From Halobacillus_B rhizosphaerae (GTDB taxonomy: Bacteria; Bacillota; Bacilli; Bacillales; Halobacillaceae): a stretch of 64,000 nucleotides of DNA. The notes beneath the pieces were generated by a model. The model made no database searches. It saw only the letters and a list, made by a program, of their open reading frames with translations, and was not told the origin of the DNA. The translations under genes and the position numbers were made by a program. Location: NCBI RefSeq assembly GCF_046719735.1, contig NZ_JAUTWQ010000006.1, positions 248,001-312,000 on the forward strand, read 5' to 3'. This document shows, one piece after another, positions 52,917 to 61,829 of the stretch; the first letter of the stretch is position 1, and each line of letters opens with the position of its first letter.

Positions 52917-55120
52917 GGAATAGCTCCTTTCCAAGTGTGCTTAAGCTTAGTTGTCTGCTCTTCCACGACGACTTGATTATTAGCGAAAACTTTGTACACA
53001 CCATCTTCCGTGACTTTTCCGATCTCTACTGCTTCATCTATTACTGATTCAAACTGGTCTTGTTGTTCAGGCTTTACGGACACTAGGAATCTTGACTGGG
53101 TTTCAGCAAAGAGAGCAGCTGTCGCTTCTCCTGTAATCGTTACCTCACAGCCAAGCTCTTGATCAAATAAGCTTTCTGCAAGAGCCACGCCTAACCCGCC
53201 TTCTGCCAGGTCATGGGCTGATTGAACAAGTCCCTGCTGGATGGCTGAAAGCAGTTTATTTTGACGACTTGCTTCGACTTGCAGATCAATTGCGGGAGCC
53301 TTTCCAAAATGGCGATCTTCAAGCAATCCCTGCAATTCACTTCCGCCAAATTCCGGCTTCGTTTTCCCGATCAAATAAATGACATCGCCTGCCTGCTTCA
53401 TTGCTGAGCGCGTAATATGCTCTGTTTTTTCCACAAGTCCAACCATGCCGACTACCGGAGTCGGATAAATGGCTTTTCCGCCAAAGGATTCATTATATAG
53501 AGAAACATTTCCGCTAATAACTGGCGTGCCTAGAGTGGTACAGGCTTCACTCATTCCTTCTACACTTTTCTCCATTTGCCAGAAGATTTCCGGATTTTCT
53601 GGAGAACCGAAGTTTAGTCCATCCGTAATTCCTAGTGGACGGCCGCCGGAACAAACGATATTGCGCGCAGCTTCCGCAACCGCAATCTGTCCGCCAACTT
53701 CTGGATCCAAATAGATATAACGAGAGTTACAGTCAGTCGTCATTGCAAGTGCCTTATCTGTTCCGCGAACCCGAAGTACCGCTGCATCTGACCCCGGGGT
53801 TACAACGGTATTCGTTTGCACCATAGAATCGTATTGATCATACACCCACTCCTTGCTGGCAATCGTTGGCTGCTTCAGCAAGTCATGAAGGGTTTGCTTA
53901 TAATCTGCTACTCTTGGAATATAGTGATCTTGCTGCTGGAATTCCTCGTAATAAGCTGGAACTTTAGATGGCTGATGGTAAACCGGTGCATCTTCGGCCA
54001 ACGAATCTACGGGGACATCCGCCACGATTTCGCCATGGTGCTGCAGAGTAAAGCGCTGATTATCTGTTACTTCCCCAACAGCCACGGCCTCCAAATCATA
54101 CTTCTGGAACACTTGAGCGATTTCTTCTTCACGGCCTTTTTCAACAACAAGCAGCATCCGCTCCTGGGATTCAGACAGCATCATTTCATACGCGGTCATA
54201 TTTGTTTCCCGCTGAGGAATTAAATCCATATTCATCAACATACCCGTGCCTGCTTTACTCGCCATTTCACTGGCTGATGAAGTCAGGCCAGCCGCTCCCA
54301 TATCTTGAATGCCTACTAACGCGTCGTGATGAATCACATCCAGGCACGCCTCAATGAGCAGTTTTTCCATAAATGGATCTCCCACCTGCACAGAAGGACG
54401 CTTTTCTTCAGACGCTTCGGAAAGCTCTTCCGAAGCAAATGTAGCCCCGTGAATGCCGTCACGCCCAGTTTTAGCTCCTACATACATAACGGTGTTGCCA
54501 ATTCCGGCTGCGATCCCTTTCTGAATATCTTTATGATCGATTAAACCGACACACATAGCGTTTACTAGCGGATTTCCGTTGTAAGCATTGTCAAATTGGA
54601 CTTCGCCGCCAACAGTCGGTACACCGACGCAGTTCCCGTACCCTGCAATTCCACGGACAACCTCCTCGAACAAAAATTTCACGCGAGGCTGTTTAAGGGA
54701 ACCAAACCGAAGCGAATTTAACAAGGCAATCGGCCGTGCCCCCATGGAAAATACGTCACGGAGAATTCCTCCGACGCCCGTTGCCGCTCCTTGGTAAGGT
54801 TCAACTGCGGAAGGGTGGTTATGGCTTTCGATTTTAAAGACAACTGCTTGATCGTCGCCTATATCGATAATCCCGGCTCCTTCTCCTGGTCCTTGCAGCA
54901 CATGCTCGCCTTCCGTCGGAAACTTCCGCAGTAATGGCTTAGAATTTTTGTAACTGCAATGCTCAGACCACATGACCGAGAAAAGTCCGAGTTCTGTATA
55001 ATTAGGTTTACGTCCAAGAATGTCTTTCACGGATTGGAACTCTTCGTCACTCAATCCCATTTCGCTGTATAAACGCTGGTCTTCAATTTGCTCTGGGGTG
55101 ATCTCAAGCGTTGATGGCAT
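52892..55120 (-). CDS. purL: FGAM synthase subunit PurL
   Basis: A 742-aa small-type formylglycinamidine synthase subunit acting with PurQ and PurS. Motifs LGLFSVMWSEHCSYKNS, KIESHNHPSAVEPYQGAATG and GLTSSASEMA. Overlaps purQ by 17 bases and purF by 25. Confidence 0.97.
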   Translation of the reverse strand: MPSTLEITPEQIEDQRLYSEMGLSDEEFQSVKDILGRKPNYTELGLFSVMWSEHCSYKNSKPLLRKFPTEGEHVLQGPGEGAGIIDIGDDQAVVFKIESHNHPSAVEPYQGAATGVGGILRDVFSMGARPIALLNSLRFGSLKQPRVKFLFEEVVRGIAGYGNCVGVPTVGGEVQFDNAYNGNPLVNAMCVGLIDHKDIQKGIAAGIGNTVMYVGAKTGRDGIHGATFASEELSEASEEKRPSVQVGDPFMEKLLIEACLDVIHHDALVGIQDMGAAGLTSSASEMASKAGTGMLMNMDLIPQRETNMTAYEMMLSESQERMLLVVEKGREEEIAQVFQKYDLEAVAVGEVTDNQRFTLQHHGEIVADVPVDSLAEDAPVYHQPSKVPAYYEEFQQQDHYIPRVADYKQTLHDLLKQPTIASKEWVYDQYDSMVQTNTVVTPGSDAAVLRVRGTDKALAMTTDCNSRYIYLDPEVGGQIAVAEAARNIVCSGGRPLGITDGLNFGSPENPEIFWQMEKSVEGMSEACTTLGTPVISGNVSLYNESFGGKAIYPTPVVGMVGLVEKTEHITRSAMKQAGDVIYLIGKTKPEFGGSELQGLLEDRHFGKAPAIDLQVEASRQNKLLSAIQQGLVQSAHDLAEGGLGVALAESLFDQELGCEVTITGEATAALFAETQSRFLVSVKPEQQDQFESVIDEAVEIGKVTEDGVYKVFANNQVVVEEQTTKLKHTWKGAIPCLVKSKV

Positions 55121-55787
55121 GGTGATTCCTCCAATGTGTCAAAATAGACTGAAACAGGCGGAGCCCGTCATCATTTCCAATTAGTTGTTCGACCGCGCGT
55201 TCTGGGTGGGGCATCATACCAAGGACATTGCCTTGCTGATTCGTAATTCCAGCGATGTCTCCCACCGAACCATTTGGGTTATTTTTATAAGTGAAGACAA
55301 TTTGTTTATGGTCTCGTAATTGTTGCAGCGTTTCATCATCACAGTAATAATTTCCATCACCATGGGCTATGGGAATATCGATCTCTTCTTTTACTTGATA
55401 GTGATTAGTAAATAACGTTTCTGCATTTTCAACGACTAAGGTTTCGTAGTGGCACATGAATTTCAAATGTTGATTCGAAAGCATCGCGCCTGGAAGCAGT
55501 CCCATTTCGAGTAACACCTGAAAGCCGTTGCAAACGCCTAATATCGGCTTGCCTGCTTTGTTTGCCTGTCTGATCTGTTCAATGACTGGCGCGGTAGAAG
55601 CGATGGCTCCTGAACGAAGGTAATCCCCGTACGAGAATCCTCCTGGCAATAGAATGGCATCGTAATCAGCAAGATCGGCTTCTTGGTACCAAACAAGGTC
55701 CGCTTCTTCCCCTAAAGCTTCCTTTGCCGCAAAATACATGTCTCGATCACAGTTCGAGCCTGGAAAAACAACGACGGCAAATTTCAC
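55104..55787 (-). CDS. purQ: FGAM synthase glutaminase PurQ
   Basis: A 227-aa class I glutamine amidotransferase. Nucleophile in GVCNGFQ, catalytic His and Glu in MPHPERAVE. It delivers ammonia to PurL. Ends of purS and purQ are adjacent (1 bp). Confidence 0.96.
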   Translation of the reverse strand: MKFAVVVFPGSNCDRDMYFAAKEALGEEADLVWYQEADLADYDAILLPGGFSYGDYLRSGAIASTAPVIEQIRQANKAGKPILGVCNGFQVLLEMGLLPGAMLSNQHLKFMCHYETLVVENAETLFTNHYQVKEEIDIPIAHGDGNYYCDDETLQQLRDHKQIVFTYKNNPNGSVGDIAGITNQQGNVLGMMPHPERAVEQLIGNDDGLRLFQSILTHWRNHHAINA

Positions 55788-56033
55788 TTAAACGACCTCC
55801 TCAATAGTATAGGAATAGTTTTCGATTACAGGGTTAGCGAGCAGCTGGTCACACATTTTATCTACCTGGGTTTCGATATCCTTTGTATCTTCCATCATGA
55901 CTTCCATATACTTACCTACGCGCACCTCTCCAACGTTCTTATACTCCAGTGAGTGAAGAGAGTTTTGAACTGCTTTTCCCTGAGGGTCAAGGACGCCTTC
56001 TTTCAACGTGATGTAAATCTTTACTTTGCGCAT
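55788..56033 (-). CDS. purS: FGAM synthase subunit PurS
   Basis: An 81-aa small subunit that links PurL and PurQ. It begins VKIYITLKEGVLDPQG-like (KVKIYITLKEGVLDPQGKA). It overlaps purC by 13 bases. Confidence 0.95.
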   Translation of the reverse strand: MRKVKIYITLKEGVLDPQGKAVQNSLHSLEYKNVGEVRVGKYMEVMMEDTKDIETQVDKMCDQLLANPVIENYSYTIEEVV

Positions 56034-56743
56034 GTGTGTTCCTCCAGTCGTTGTAATATCGTTTCGTAAACAGAGATCAAATCTCCAATATTTTCTCTAA
56101 ACACATCTTTGTCCATCTTTTCTCCAGTCGTTATATCCCACAAACGGCACGTATCAGGTGAGATCTCATCAGCAAGGACGATCGTTCCGTCTTGCAGGCG
56201 TCCAAATTCCAGTTTAAAATCGACTAGTTGTAATTCGACTTGTTTGAACAGTTCGATCAACTGTTCATTGACTTGCAACGCCATTTGTTTAATCGAGTCC
56301 AGATCTTCTTCTGAGATTCCTGTCAGGTGATAGGCATGAGCATCATTAATCAACGGATCATCTAAGTCATCATCTTTATAAAAGAGTTCAAGGAGCGGAG
56401 GGGTGAAGATTTCTTTTTCTTTAATACCGAGCCGCCTGGTAATGCTGCCCGCTGCTACATTTCTTACGACCACTTCCAGAGGAACAATATCCGTCTTAGC
56501 CACAAGCTGCTCTGTATCATTAAGTTCTTCAATAAAATGAGAGGAAATACCATTTTGTTTTAAATACTGAAAGACTTTCGAGGTAATCAGATTGTTGAGG
56601 CGCCCTTTGCCCTCAAATTGATCCTTCTTTTTCCCGTTAAATGCCGTAGCATCATTCTTATAAGATAAAATCAATTGATCAGGATGATCGTTGACATGAT
56701 ATACTTTCTTCGCTTTACCTTCATAAAGAAGAGAACCTTTCAT
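56021..56743 (-). CDS. purC: SAICAR synthase PurC
   Basis: A 240-aa enzyme joining aspartate to CAIR. ATG 56743 (MKGSLLYEGKAKKVYH) is chosen for its RBS and family fit; the frame is open for 51 bases more. Motifs LEVVVRNVAAGSI and LADEISPDTCRLWD. Confidence 0.96.
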   Translation of the reverse strand: MKGSLLYEGKAKKVYHVNDHPDQLILSYKNDATAFNGKKKDQFEGKGRLNNLITSKVFQYLKQNGISSHFIEELNDTEQLVAKTDIVPLEVVVRNVAAGSITRRLGIKEKEIFTPPLLELFYKDDDLDDPLINDAHAYHLTGISEEDLDSIKQMALQVNEQLIELFKQVELQLVDFKLEFGRLQDGTIVLADEISPDTCRLWDITTGEKMDKDVFRENIGDLISVYETILQRLEEHTCAK

Positions 56744-56809
56744 TATAAACACCTCACTAGGAAATATACGGATGATCCAGCCTGACCGGACCATCCGGAG
56801 TGGAAATTT

Positions 56810-58102
56810 TTATAAGCCGATACGATCGAATATCCGGTCTACGTTCTTCAAGTGATGCTTGTAATCGAAACAGGCGTTGATTTGTTCAGCAGACAATGTA
56901 GAAGTAATGCGTTCATCCGCTTCAATCAAGTCACGGAAAGGAACTCCACGTTCCCAGGATTCCATAGCCTTAGGCTGTACAAGGTCATACGCTTCTTCAC
57001 GAACAAATCCTTCGTCGATTAAAGTGAGAAGGACACGCTGAGAGAAAATGAGTCCGTAAGTTTTTTCCATATTTTCCTGCATGCGTTCTGGAAAGACAGT
57101 AAGATTCTTTACGATATTCCCAAAACGATTCAGCATATAGTTCACAGCAATCGTAGCATCAGGCAGAATGACGCGTTCGGCTGAGGAGTGAGAAATATCG
57201 CGTTCATGCCAGAGCGGTACATTTTCAAAAGCGGTAAGCATTTCACCACGAAGTACACGGGCCATTCCAGTCATATTCTCAGAACCAATGGGATTCCGCT
57301 TATGAGGCATCGCGGATGAGCCTTTCTGACCTTTAGCAAAGAATTCTTCTACTTCGCGAGTTTCTGTTTTTTGCAGGCCGCGAATTTCGACGGCGATTTT
57401 TTCAATCGATGCTGCGATCAGCGCAAGGGTTGAAACGTAATGAGCATGGCGATCCCGCTGCAGTGTTTGAGTAGATACTGGAGCAGGCTGAAGCCCAAGC
57501 TTTTCACATACGTACTCTTCTACGAAGGGATCAATATTGGCGTACGTACCAACGGCTCCTGAAAGCTTACCGACTTCGATGTGTTGAATAGCTAGATCGA
57601 GACGCTCAAGATTCCGCTTCATTTCTTCATAATAGAGAGCAAGCTTCAAACCAAACGTGGTCGGCTCAGCATGGACACCATGAGTACGTCCCATCATAAC
57701 CGTATGTTTATGCTCACGTGCTTTATCAGCTAGAATATCAATAAAGCTGACGAGGTCTTTACGAATAATGGTATTGGCTTGCTTTAACTGATAAGAAAGC
57801 GCCGTGTCTACTACATCTGTAGACGTTAAACCATAATGGACCCATTTACGTTCTTCTCCTACTGTTTCCGAAACGGCGCGGGTAAAGGCAACGACGTCAT
57901 GACGGGTTTCTGCTTCAATTTCGTGAATCCGTTCAATGTTGAAGGATGCCTTTTCCCGAAGCTTCTCTACATCTCCTTTAGGAATGACGCCGAGTTCGCT
58001 CCATGCTTCACAGGCTAAGATTTCTACTTCGAGCCATGCTTGATATCGGTTTTCTTCTGTCCAAATAGCTCCCATTTCGGGCCTTGTATAACGTTCAATC
58101 AT
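56810..58102 (-). CDS. purB: Adenylosuccinate lyase PurB
   Basis: A 430-aa lyase used in IMP and AMP synthesis. The signature GSSAMPHKRNPIGSEN is present, as is RTHGVHAEPTTFG. Lies 20 bp after purK. Confidence 0.97.
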   Translation of the reverse strand: MIERYTRPEMGAIWTEENRYQAWLEVEILACEAWSELGVIPKGDVEKLREKASFNIERIHEIEAETRHDVVAFTRAVSETVGEERKWVHYGLTSTDVVDTALSYQLKQANTIIRKDLVSFIDILADKAREHKHTVMMGRTHGVHAEPTTFGLKLALYYEEMKRNLERLDLAIQHIEVGKLSGAVGTYANIDPFVEEYVCEKLGLQPAPVSTQTLQRDRHAHYVSTLALIAASIEKIAVEIRGLQKTETREVEEFFAKGQKGSSAMPHKRNPIGSENMTGMARVLRGEMLTAFENVPLWHERDISHSSAERVILPDATIAVNYMLNRFGNIVKNLTVFPERMQENMEKTYGLIFSQRVLLTLIDEGFVREEAYDLVQPKAMESWERGVPFRDLIEADERITSTLSAEQINACFDYKHHLKNVDRIFDRIGL

Positions 58103-58121
58103 TGTTTTCCTCCTTAATCAA

Positions 58122-59249
58122 TTACCATAAGTGAATTTGAGCTTCTTCTATTATTTGATCAATTTCTTCTAAATCGCTGCCAATGATTGTTACATGACCC
58201 ATTTTGCGATTCGCTCTGACTTCTTTCTTTCCATAGTCATGAAGATGAAGGCCTTGATAGTATTCGAGTTTATCAATTAGTATATTTCTGTGTTTGCCAA
58301 GGACGTTCACCATAACAGCGGCTGGAAAAGTATGAATCGTGATCAGCGGCAGTCCGCAAATCGCCCGAATGTGCTGCTCAAACTGAGAAACATTGCACGC
58401 CTCGATGGTAAAATGCCCGGAATTATGCGGTCTAGGCGCCATTTCATTAATATAGATCTCTTCCCCACGGACAAACATTTCGACGGCGAAGGTACCCACA
58501 ATATCCATCGATTCGGACACTGCTTTCACAGCTTCCTGCGCTTTTTCAGTAATGATCCCGTTCACAGTCGCCGGTACTCTTGTTTCGTGCAGAATATGGT
58601 TCTTATGAATATTCTCAGCTACAGGGAAATAAGTAATCTTCCCGTCTTGTCCTCTTGTAAAGACTTGAGAAATTTCTAAATCAAAAGCAAGCCACTGCTC
58701 GACGATGTAAGTTCCACCGTTTCTAATGAAGGAGTCAGCTTTATTCAAGCTTTCTTCGTCATCCAGCTTCCATTGACCTTTCCCGTCATAACCTCCGCTG
58801 ATCGTTTTCACAACCGCGGGATAACCGATCCTTTCTAGAGCATCTGTCAGTTCTTCAACGGTAGTGATAATTTCATAGTCCGGAACACTGAGCCCGGCAG
58901 CCACCGCCACTTGTTTCTCTTTTTCTCTATTTTGAGTAACTTCCAGCGAATAGGCACCTTGAGGAAGCTTCTCGTTTTCTTCAAACAACCGCGCTACCTC
59001 AAGATCTACATTTTCAAATTCGTAGGTAATGACATCACTGATTTCACTCAATTGCTCTGCCGCTTCGACATCGTCAAAAGCTGCTTGAATATGGGTATCG
59101 GCGACTTGAGCGCAAGGACAATCTTCTGTCGGATCAAGAACAGCAACACGGTAGCCCATATGTTTGGCTGCGACCGCCATCATTCTTCCTAATTGACCGC
59201 CACCTAAGATTCCGATCGTTCCTCCTGGTCGTACCACTTTATGATTCAC
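58122..59249 (-). CDS. purK: 5-(carboxyamino)imidazole ribonucleotide synthase PurK
   Basis: A 375-aa ATP-grasp enzyme. GILGGGQLGRMMAVAAKHMG at the N-terminus, and NEMAPRPHNSGHFT. It overlaps purE by 11 bases. Confidence 0.96.
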   Translation of the reverse strand: MNHKVVRPGGTIGILGGGQLGRMMAVAAKHMGYRVAVLDPTEDCPCAQVADTHIQAAFDDVEAAEQLSEISDVITYEFENVDLEVARLFEENEKLPQGAYSLEVTQNREKEKQVAVAAGLSVPDYEIITTVEELTDALERIGYPAVVKTISGGYDGKGQWKLDDEESLNKADSFIRNGGTYIVEQWLAFDLEISQVFTRGQDGKITYFPVAENIHKNHILHETRVPATVNGIITEKAQEAVKAVSESMDIVGTFAVEMFVRGEEIYINEMAPRPHNSGHFTIEACNVSQFEQHIRAICGLPLITIHTFPAAVMVNVLGKHRNILIDKLEYYQGLHLHDYGKKEVRANRKMGHVTIIGSDLEEIDQIIEEAQIHLW

Positions 59250-59730
59250 TCAAATCGCTCCTCATTCCTTCGACTTTATCTTTCATTTCCAATCGATAGT
59301 TTTCAAGTCTTCCAGCTATTTCTTCATTAAAGGCACCTAGCATTTCTGCTGCCAGTATGCCAGCATTCTTTGCCCCTGATGAACCGATCGCTACGGTCGC
59401 AACAGGTACGCCGCCTGGCATTTGAACGATGGATAATAAAGAATCCAACCCCTGAAGGGCCTTTGACTGGACAGGCACTCCAATAACCGGCAGGGTGGTT
59501 TTCGCAGCTACCATTCCCGGCAAGTGTGCAGCACCTCCGGCTCCAGCGATAATCACCTTTAATCCTTTAGAACGAGCGGTATCTGCATAGTCCAGCATAT
59601 CTTCCGGTGTCCGATGTGCAGATATGATTTCTTTCTCGTAAGTAATCCCCAGTTCATCCAGCACTTCGCAGGCATGCTTCATCGTTTCCCAATCGGAAAT
59701 GCTTCCCATAATCACACCAACTTCAGCCAT
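59239..59730 (-). CDS. purE: N5-CAIR mutase PurE
   Basis: A 163-aa mutase, first gene of the operon. Motifs GSISDWETM, SAHRTPE and AGAGGAAHLPGM. ATG 59730 has AGAGGGG upstream; the frame is open 18 bases more. Confidence 0.96.
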   Translation of the reverse strand: MAEVGVIMGSISDWETMKHACEVLDELGITYEKEIISAHRTPEDMLDYADTARSKGLKVIIAGAGGAAHLPGMVAAKTTLPVIGVPVQSKALQGLDSLLSIVQMPGGVPVATVAIGSSGAKNAGILAAEMLGAFNEEIAGRLENYRLEMKDKVEGMRSDLSES

Positions 59731-59803
59731 TCTACCCCTCTTTTCCACAATAAATGAGTCTTCCGATTAATACTGTACATCATCTATGAGACAAATCCCC
59801 ACT

Positions 59804-59852
59804 AAAAAAGCCTGCTCATCTCCCTCTACTATGTGAGAGGAGATAAACAGGC
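59804..59852 (-). terminator. Terminator of the purE riboswitch
   Basis: On the minus strand GCCTG...ATCTCC pairs with GGAGAT...CAGGC, then TTTTTT. It lies 74 nt before the purE start. Confidence 0.88.
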
Positions 59853-59895
59853 AGACGTATGTCCTGTAACGTATCATGTCAGATGCGCAGTCTCC

Positions 59896-59963
59896 CCTCA
59901 TAGTCCGAAAATTAATGGTTCCCGGGTAGAAACGAACGGGCCATATTCCCGTCTTATATGAGG
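59896..59963 (-). ncRNA. Guanine riboswitch of the purE operon
   Basis: P1 arms CCTCATA/TATGAGG close the aptamer; GTTTCTACCCGG is in the J2/3 region and the 3' side reads GGACTATG. The specificity base is C (ACTA), as in guanine rather than adenine riboswitches. Followed by a terminator. Confidence 0.93.
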
Positions 59964-59987
59964 TATCCTTATGCAATTTCTGACTTT

Positions 59988-60062
59988 ATCATATCAAGTT
60001 TAACGGAGGTGTGTCAACGCAAATGACGAACGTTATTTTTTTAAAAAGAAAAGAATGTTCGT
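59988..60062 (-). promoter_or_regulatory. purE promoter with a pair of PurR boxes
   Basis: Inverted PurBoxes ACGAACGTT (60026-60034) and AATGTTCGT (60054-60062) are 19 bp apart. The promoter on the minus strand is TTGACA (60012-60017), 18 bp, TATGAT (59988-59993). The boxes end 8 bp before the -35, so PurR can block it when PRPP is low. The same layout precedes pbuG. Confidence 0.9.
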
Positions 60063-60064
60063 GT

Positions 60065-60268
60065 TTACTGTTTTACAGCTTGAAAAACAATTGTCCTGCC
60101 TATGGGTTCAAGTGTTTTTTCCCCATTAGTCTCGACTTCACGAAAAATCGGTTCTTCTGCACGCCGGACAGGAACGTAGCCTTCCTTCTTCATCCGTTCC
60201 AGGCACTGATCAATCGACTCTTTCTCACCCACTTCAAAGCGCTTCTTGTTTTCCTTCTTCTTGGGCAT
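60065..60268 (-). CDS. yebG: NETI-motif protein YebG
   Basis: A 67-aa basic protein, KKRFEVGEKESIDQCLERM at its core, like B. subtilis YebG. Role unknown. It starts within the end of yebE with an AGAGGAAAG RBS. Its stop codon abuts the purE PurR boxes. Confidence 0.85.
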   Translation of the reverse strand: MPKKKENKKRFEVGEKESIDQCLERMKKEGYVPVRRAEEPIFREVETNGEKTLEPIGRTIVFQAVKQ

Positions 60269-60806
60269 GTTGAATCTTTCCTCTCTTTACTTGTTTAGCC
60301 CAGAAACCCCCTTGAATCTGTTTAGGTTCATAGGCGACGATAAAGGCTTTCGGATCAATATATCGGATCGTTTCATATAATTTTAACTCATACTTCCTCG
60401 GAGTCAAAATCTGCATCGCCAGCCGGTCCCCTTCCATGCCGTACGCGTACCAGCTGGTGACCCCATATCCTTGATCGCGGAGCCGCCGGGTAAATTCGAT
60501 GTCTGGATCAGATGAAATGACGTTCACGGTAATATAGCCAAGTGCCAGTTTTTCTTCAATTTTCATCCCCACGATTACGCCGGTCCCATATCCCACCGCG
60601 TAAGCGATCAAGTTCTGGATCTGGTCAAGGTTATCAAGGACTAAGCCAAGCCCAACAATATAAATGATAATTTCAACCACACTAATAAGAGCAGCAATAT
60701 AACGCCTGCCTTTTAAAGTAAAAATCATTCTCAAAGTAAAAAAGGACACGTACACAATGTTGACTCCGAAAATAATCAACATCATAAATAGGGCATTATC
60801 AGACAT
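60234..60806 (-). CDS. yebE: DUF2179/UPF0316 membrane protein YebE
   Basis: A 190-aa protein with three N-terminal membrane helices and a cytoplasmic DUF2179 domain. GGGGAGG lies 8 bases before ATG 60806. It lies upstream of yebG and the purine operon as in B. subtilis. Function not known. Confidence 0.88.
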   Translation of the reverse strand: MSDNALFMMLIIFGVNIVYVSFFTLRMIFTLKGRRYIAALISVVEIIIYIVGLGLVLDNLDQIQNLIAYAVGYGTGVIVGMKIEEKLALGYITVNVISSDPDIEFTRRLRDQGYGVTSWYAYGMEGDRLAMQILTPRKYELKLYETIRYIDPKAFIVAYEPKQIQGGFWAKQVKRGKIQHAQEEGKQEAL

Positions 60807-60972
60807 GCAGAAAGCCTCCCCATGAAGAATATATTGTGAACAATCGGCTGATCACTGGCCTAACCAGGACATTCACCTAGAAGTTCAATTATGCATACAC
60901 TATATACCATCCGTTCTTACGGACACAATACATTTTCAACGCAATTTCTGACAAAATTAGGGAGATGATCAT

Positions 60973-61395
60973 ATGAATCAATTTGGCGATTGGAAATCAA
61001 ACTTAGATCGGTTCTTCGGGAACGATTTCTGGGGTGAATTTGAAGGAATGATGAAGCCGGCCATCCCGCAATTGAACTTATATCAATATGAAGATGAACT
61101 TGTATGCATCGCCAACCTGCCAGGAATGGATCACCCAAAAAACGTCGATGTCTTTGTTGACCACACTACCCTGACTCTTAAAGGAAAAATTGAAATTAAC
61201 CAGAGGGGCGGACGCCTGCTTAAAAATGAAATCGCCAACGGCTCATTCGAACGAACCATTGACCTCCCCTTCCCCGTAAAAAGTGACAAAATTGACGCCA
61301 GCTATAAACACGGACTGCTCATCGTCCAACTCCACCGCCACGTCTCAGAACCCAACCGAGAAAAATCCGTACACGTCCGATACCTTGAAGAATAG
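60973..61395 (+). CDS. Hsp20/alpha-crystallin family protein
   Basis: A 140-aa small heat-shock protein likely to hold unfolded proteins. It has the alpha-crystallin pattern (LYQYEDELVCIANLPGM, VFVDHTTLTLKGKIE, and GSFERTIDLPFPV) but lacks a long C-terminal I-x-I tail. RBS AGGGAGATGA lies before ATG 60973. No CIRCE or CtsR site is evident upstream. Confidence 0.85.
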   Translation: MNQFGDWKSNLDRFFGNDFWGEFEGMMKPAIPQLNLYQYEDELVCIANLPGMDHPKNVDVFVDHTTLTLKGKIEINQRGGRLLKNEIANGSFERTIDLPFPVKSDKIDASYKHGLLIVQLHRHVSEPNREKSVHVRYLEE

Positions 61396-61399
61396 AACA

Positions 61400-61725
61400 A
61401 AAGCGGAAGCGCCCGGGGAGCCCCGACAAGCATAAGACAAGCGGCGGAGGGGAGCGCTCTTCCTCCCCGCAGGCGATTGACTTATGACCTCGAGGGGCTG
61501 GGCGCTGCAGCTGGATAACCTAAAGCGGAGAGGAGCGGTTAGATCCCCCTCTTGCAGCCGCTTGCTTAGAACCGTGCGGATCTGCGACTCGCAACTGGAT
61601 GAAACAAAAGCAGAAGCGCCTTGGGATGCTGCGACTTGCATAAGCAAAACTATACCGTGGCGCTGAATAGGATTGCTTATGTCACGAGCAGCTAGTAGGC
61701 GCTGGAGCTGGATGATCAAAATCGG
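61400..61725. repeat. Cluster of dispersed Bacillaceae repeats
   Basis: Three imperfect copies of a known intergenic element: AAAAGCGGAAGCGCCC near 61400, a second copy near 61520 and a third near 61606, with ends like GCTGGAGCTGGATGA. GC-rich and structured, with no protein. They fill the gap between the Hsp20 gene and pbuG. Confidence 0.75.
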
Positions 61726-61740
61726 AGCACGTTGGAAAGA

Positions 61741-61790
61741 CTAAACACAGAAAACCCGAACCAATGACCATCCATGGTTCGGGTTTTCTA
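61741..61790 (-). terminator. pbuG terminator
   Basis: AAAACCCGAACCA and TGGTTCGGGTTTT are perfect arms with an 11-nt loop. The 23 bases 61741-61763 repeat those at 43075-43097. Confidence 0.9.
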
Positions 61791-61829
61791 AAGTATAAAA
61801 TGATTCTGCCTCATGCCTTGTCCGTTTTT

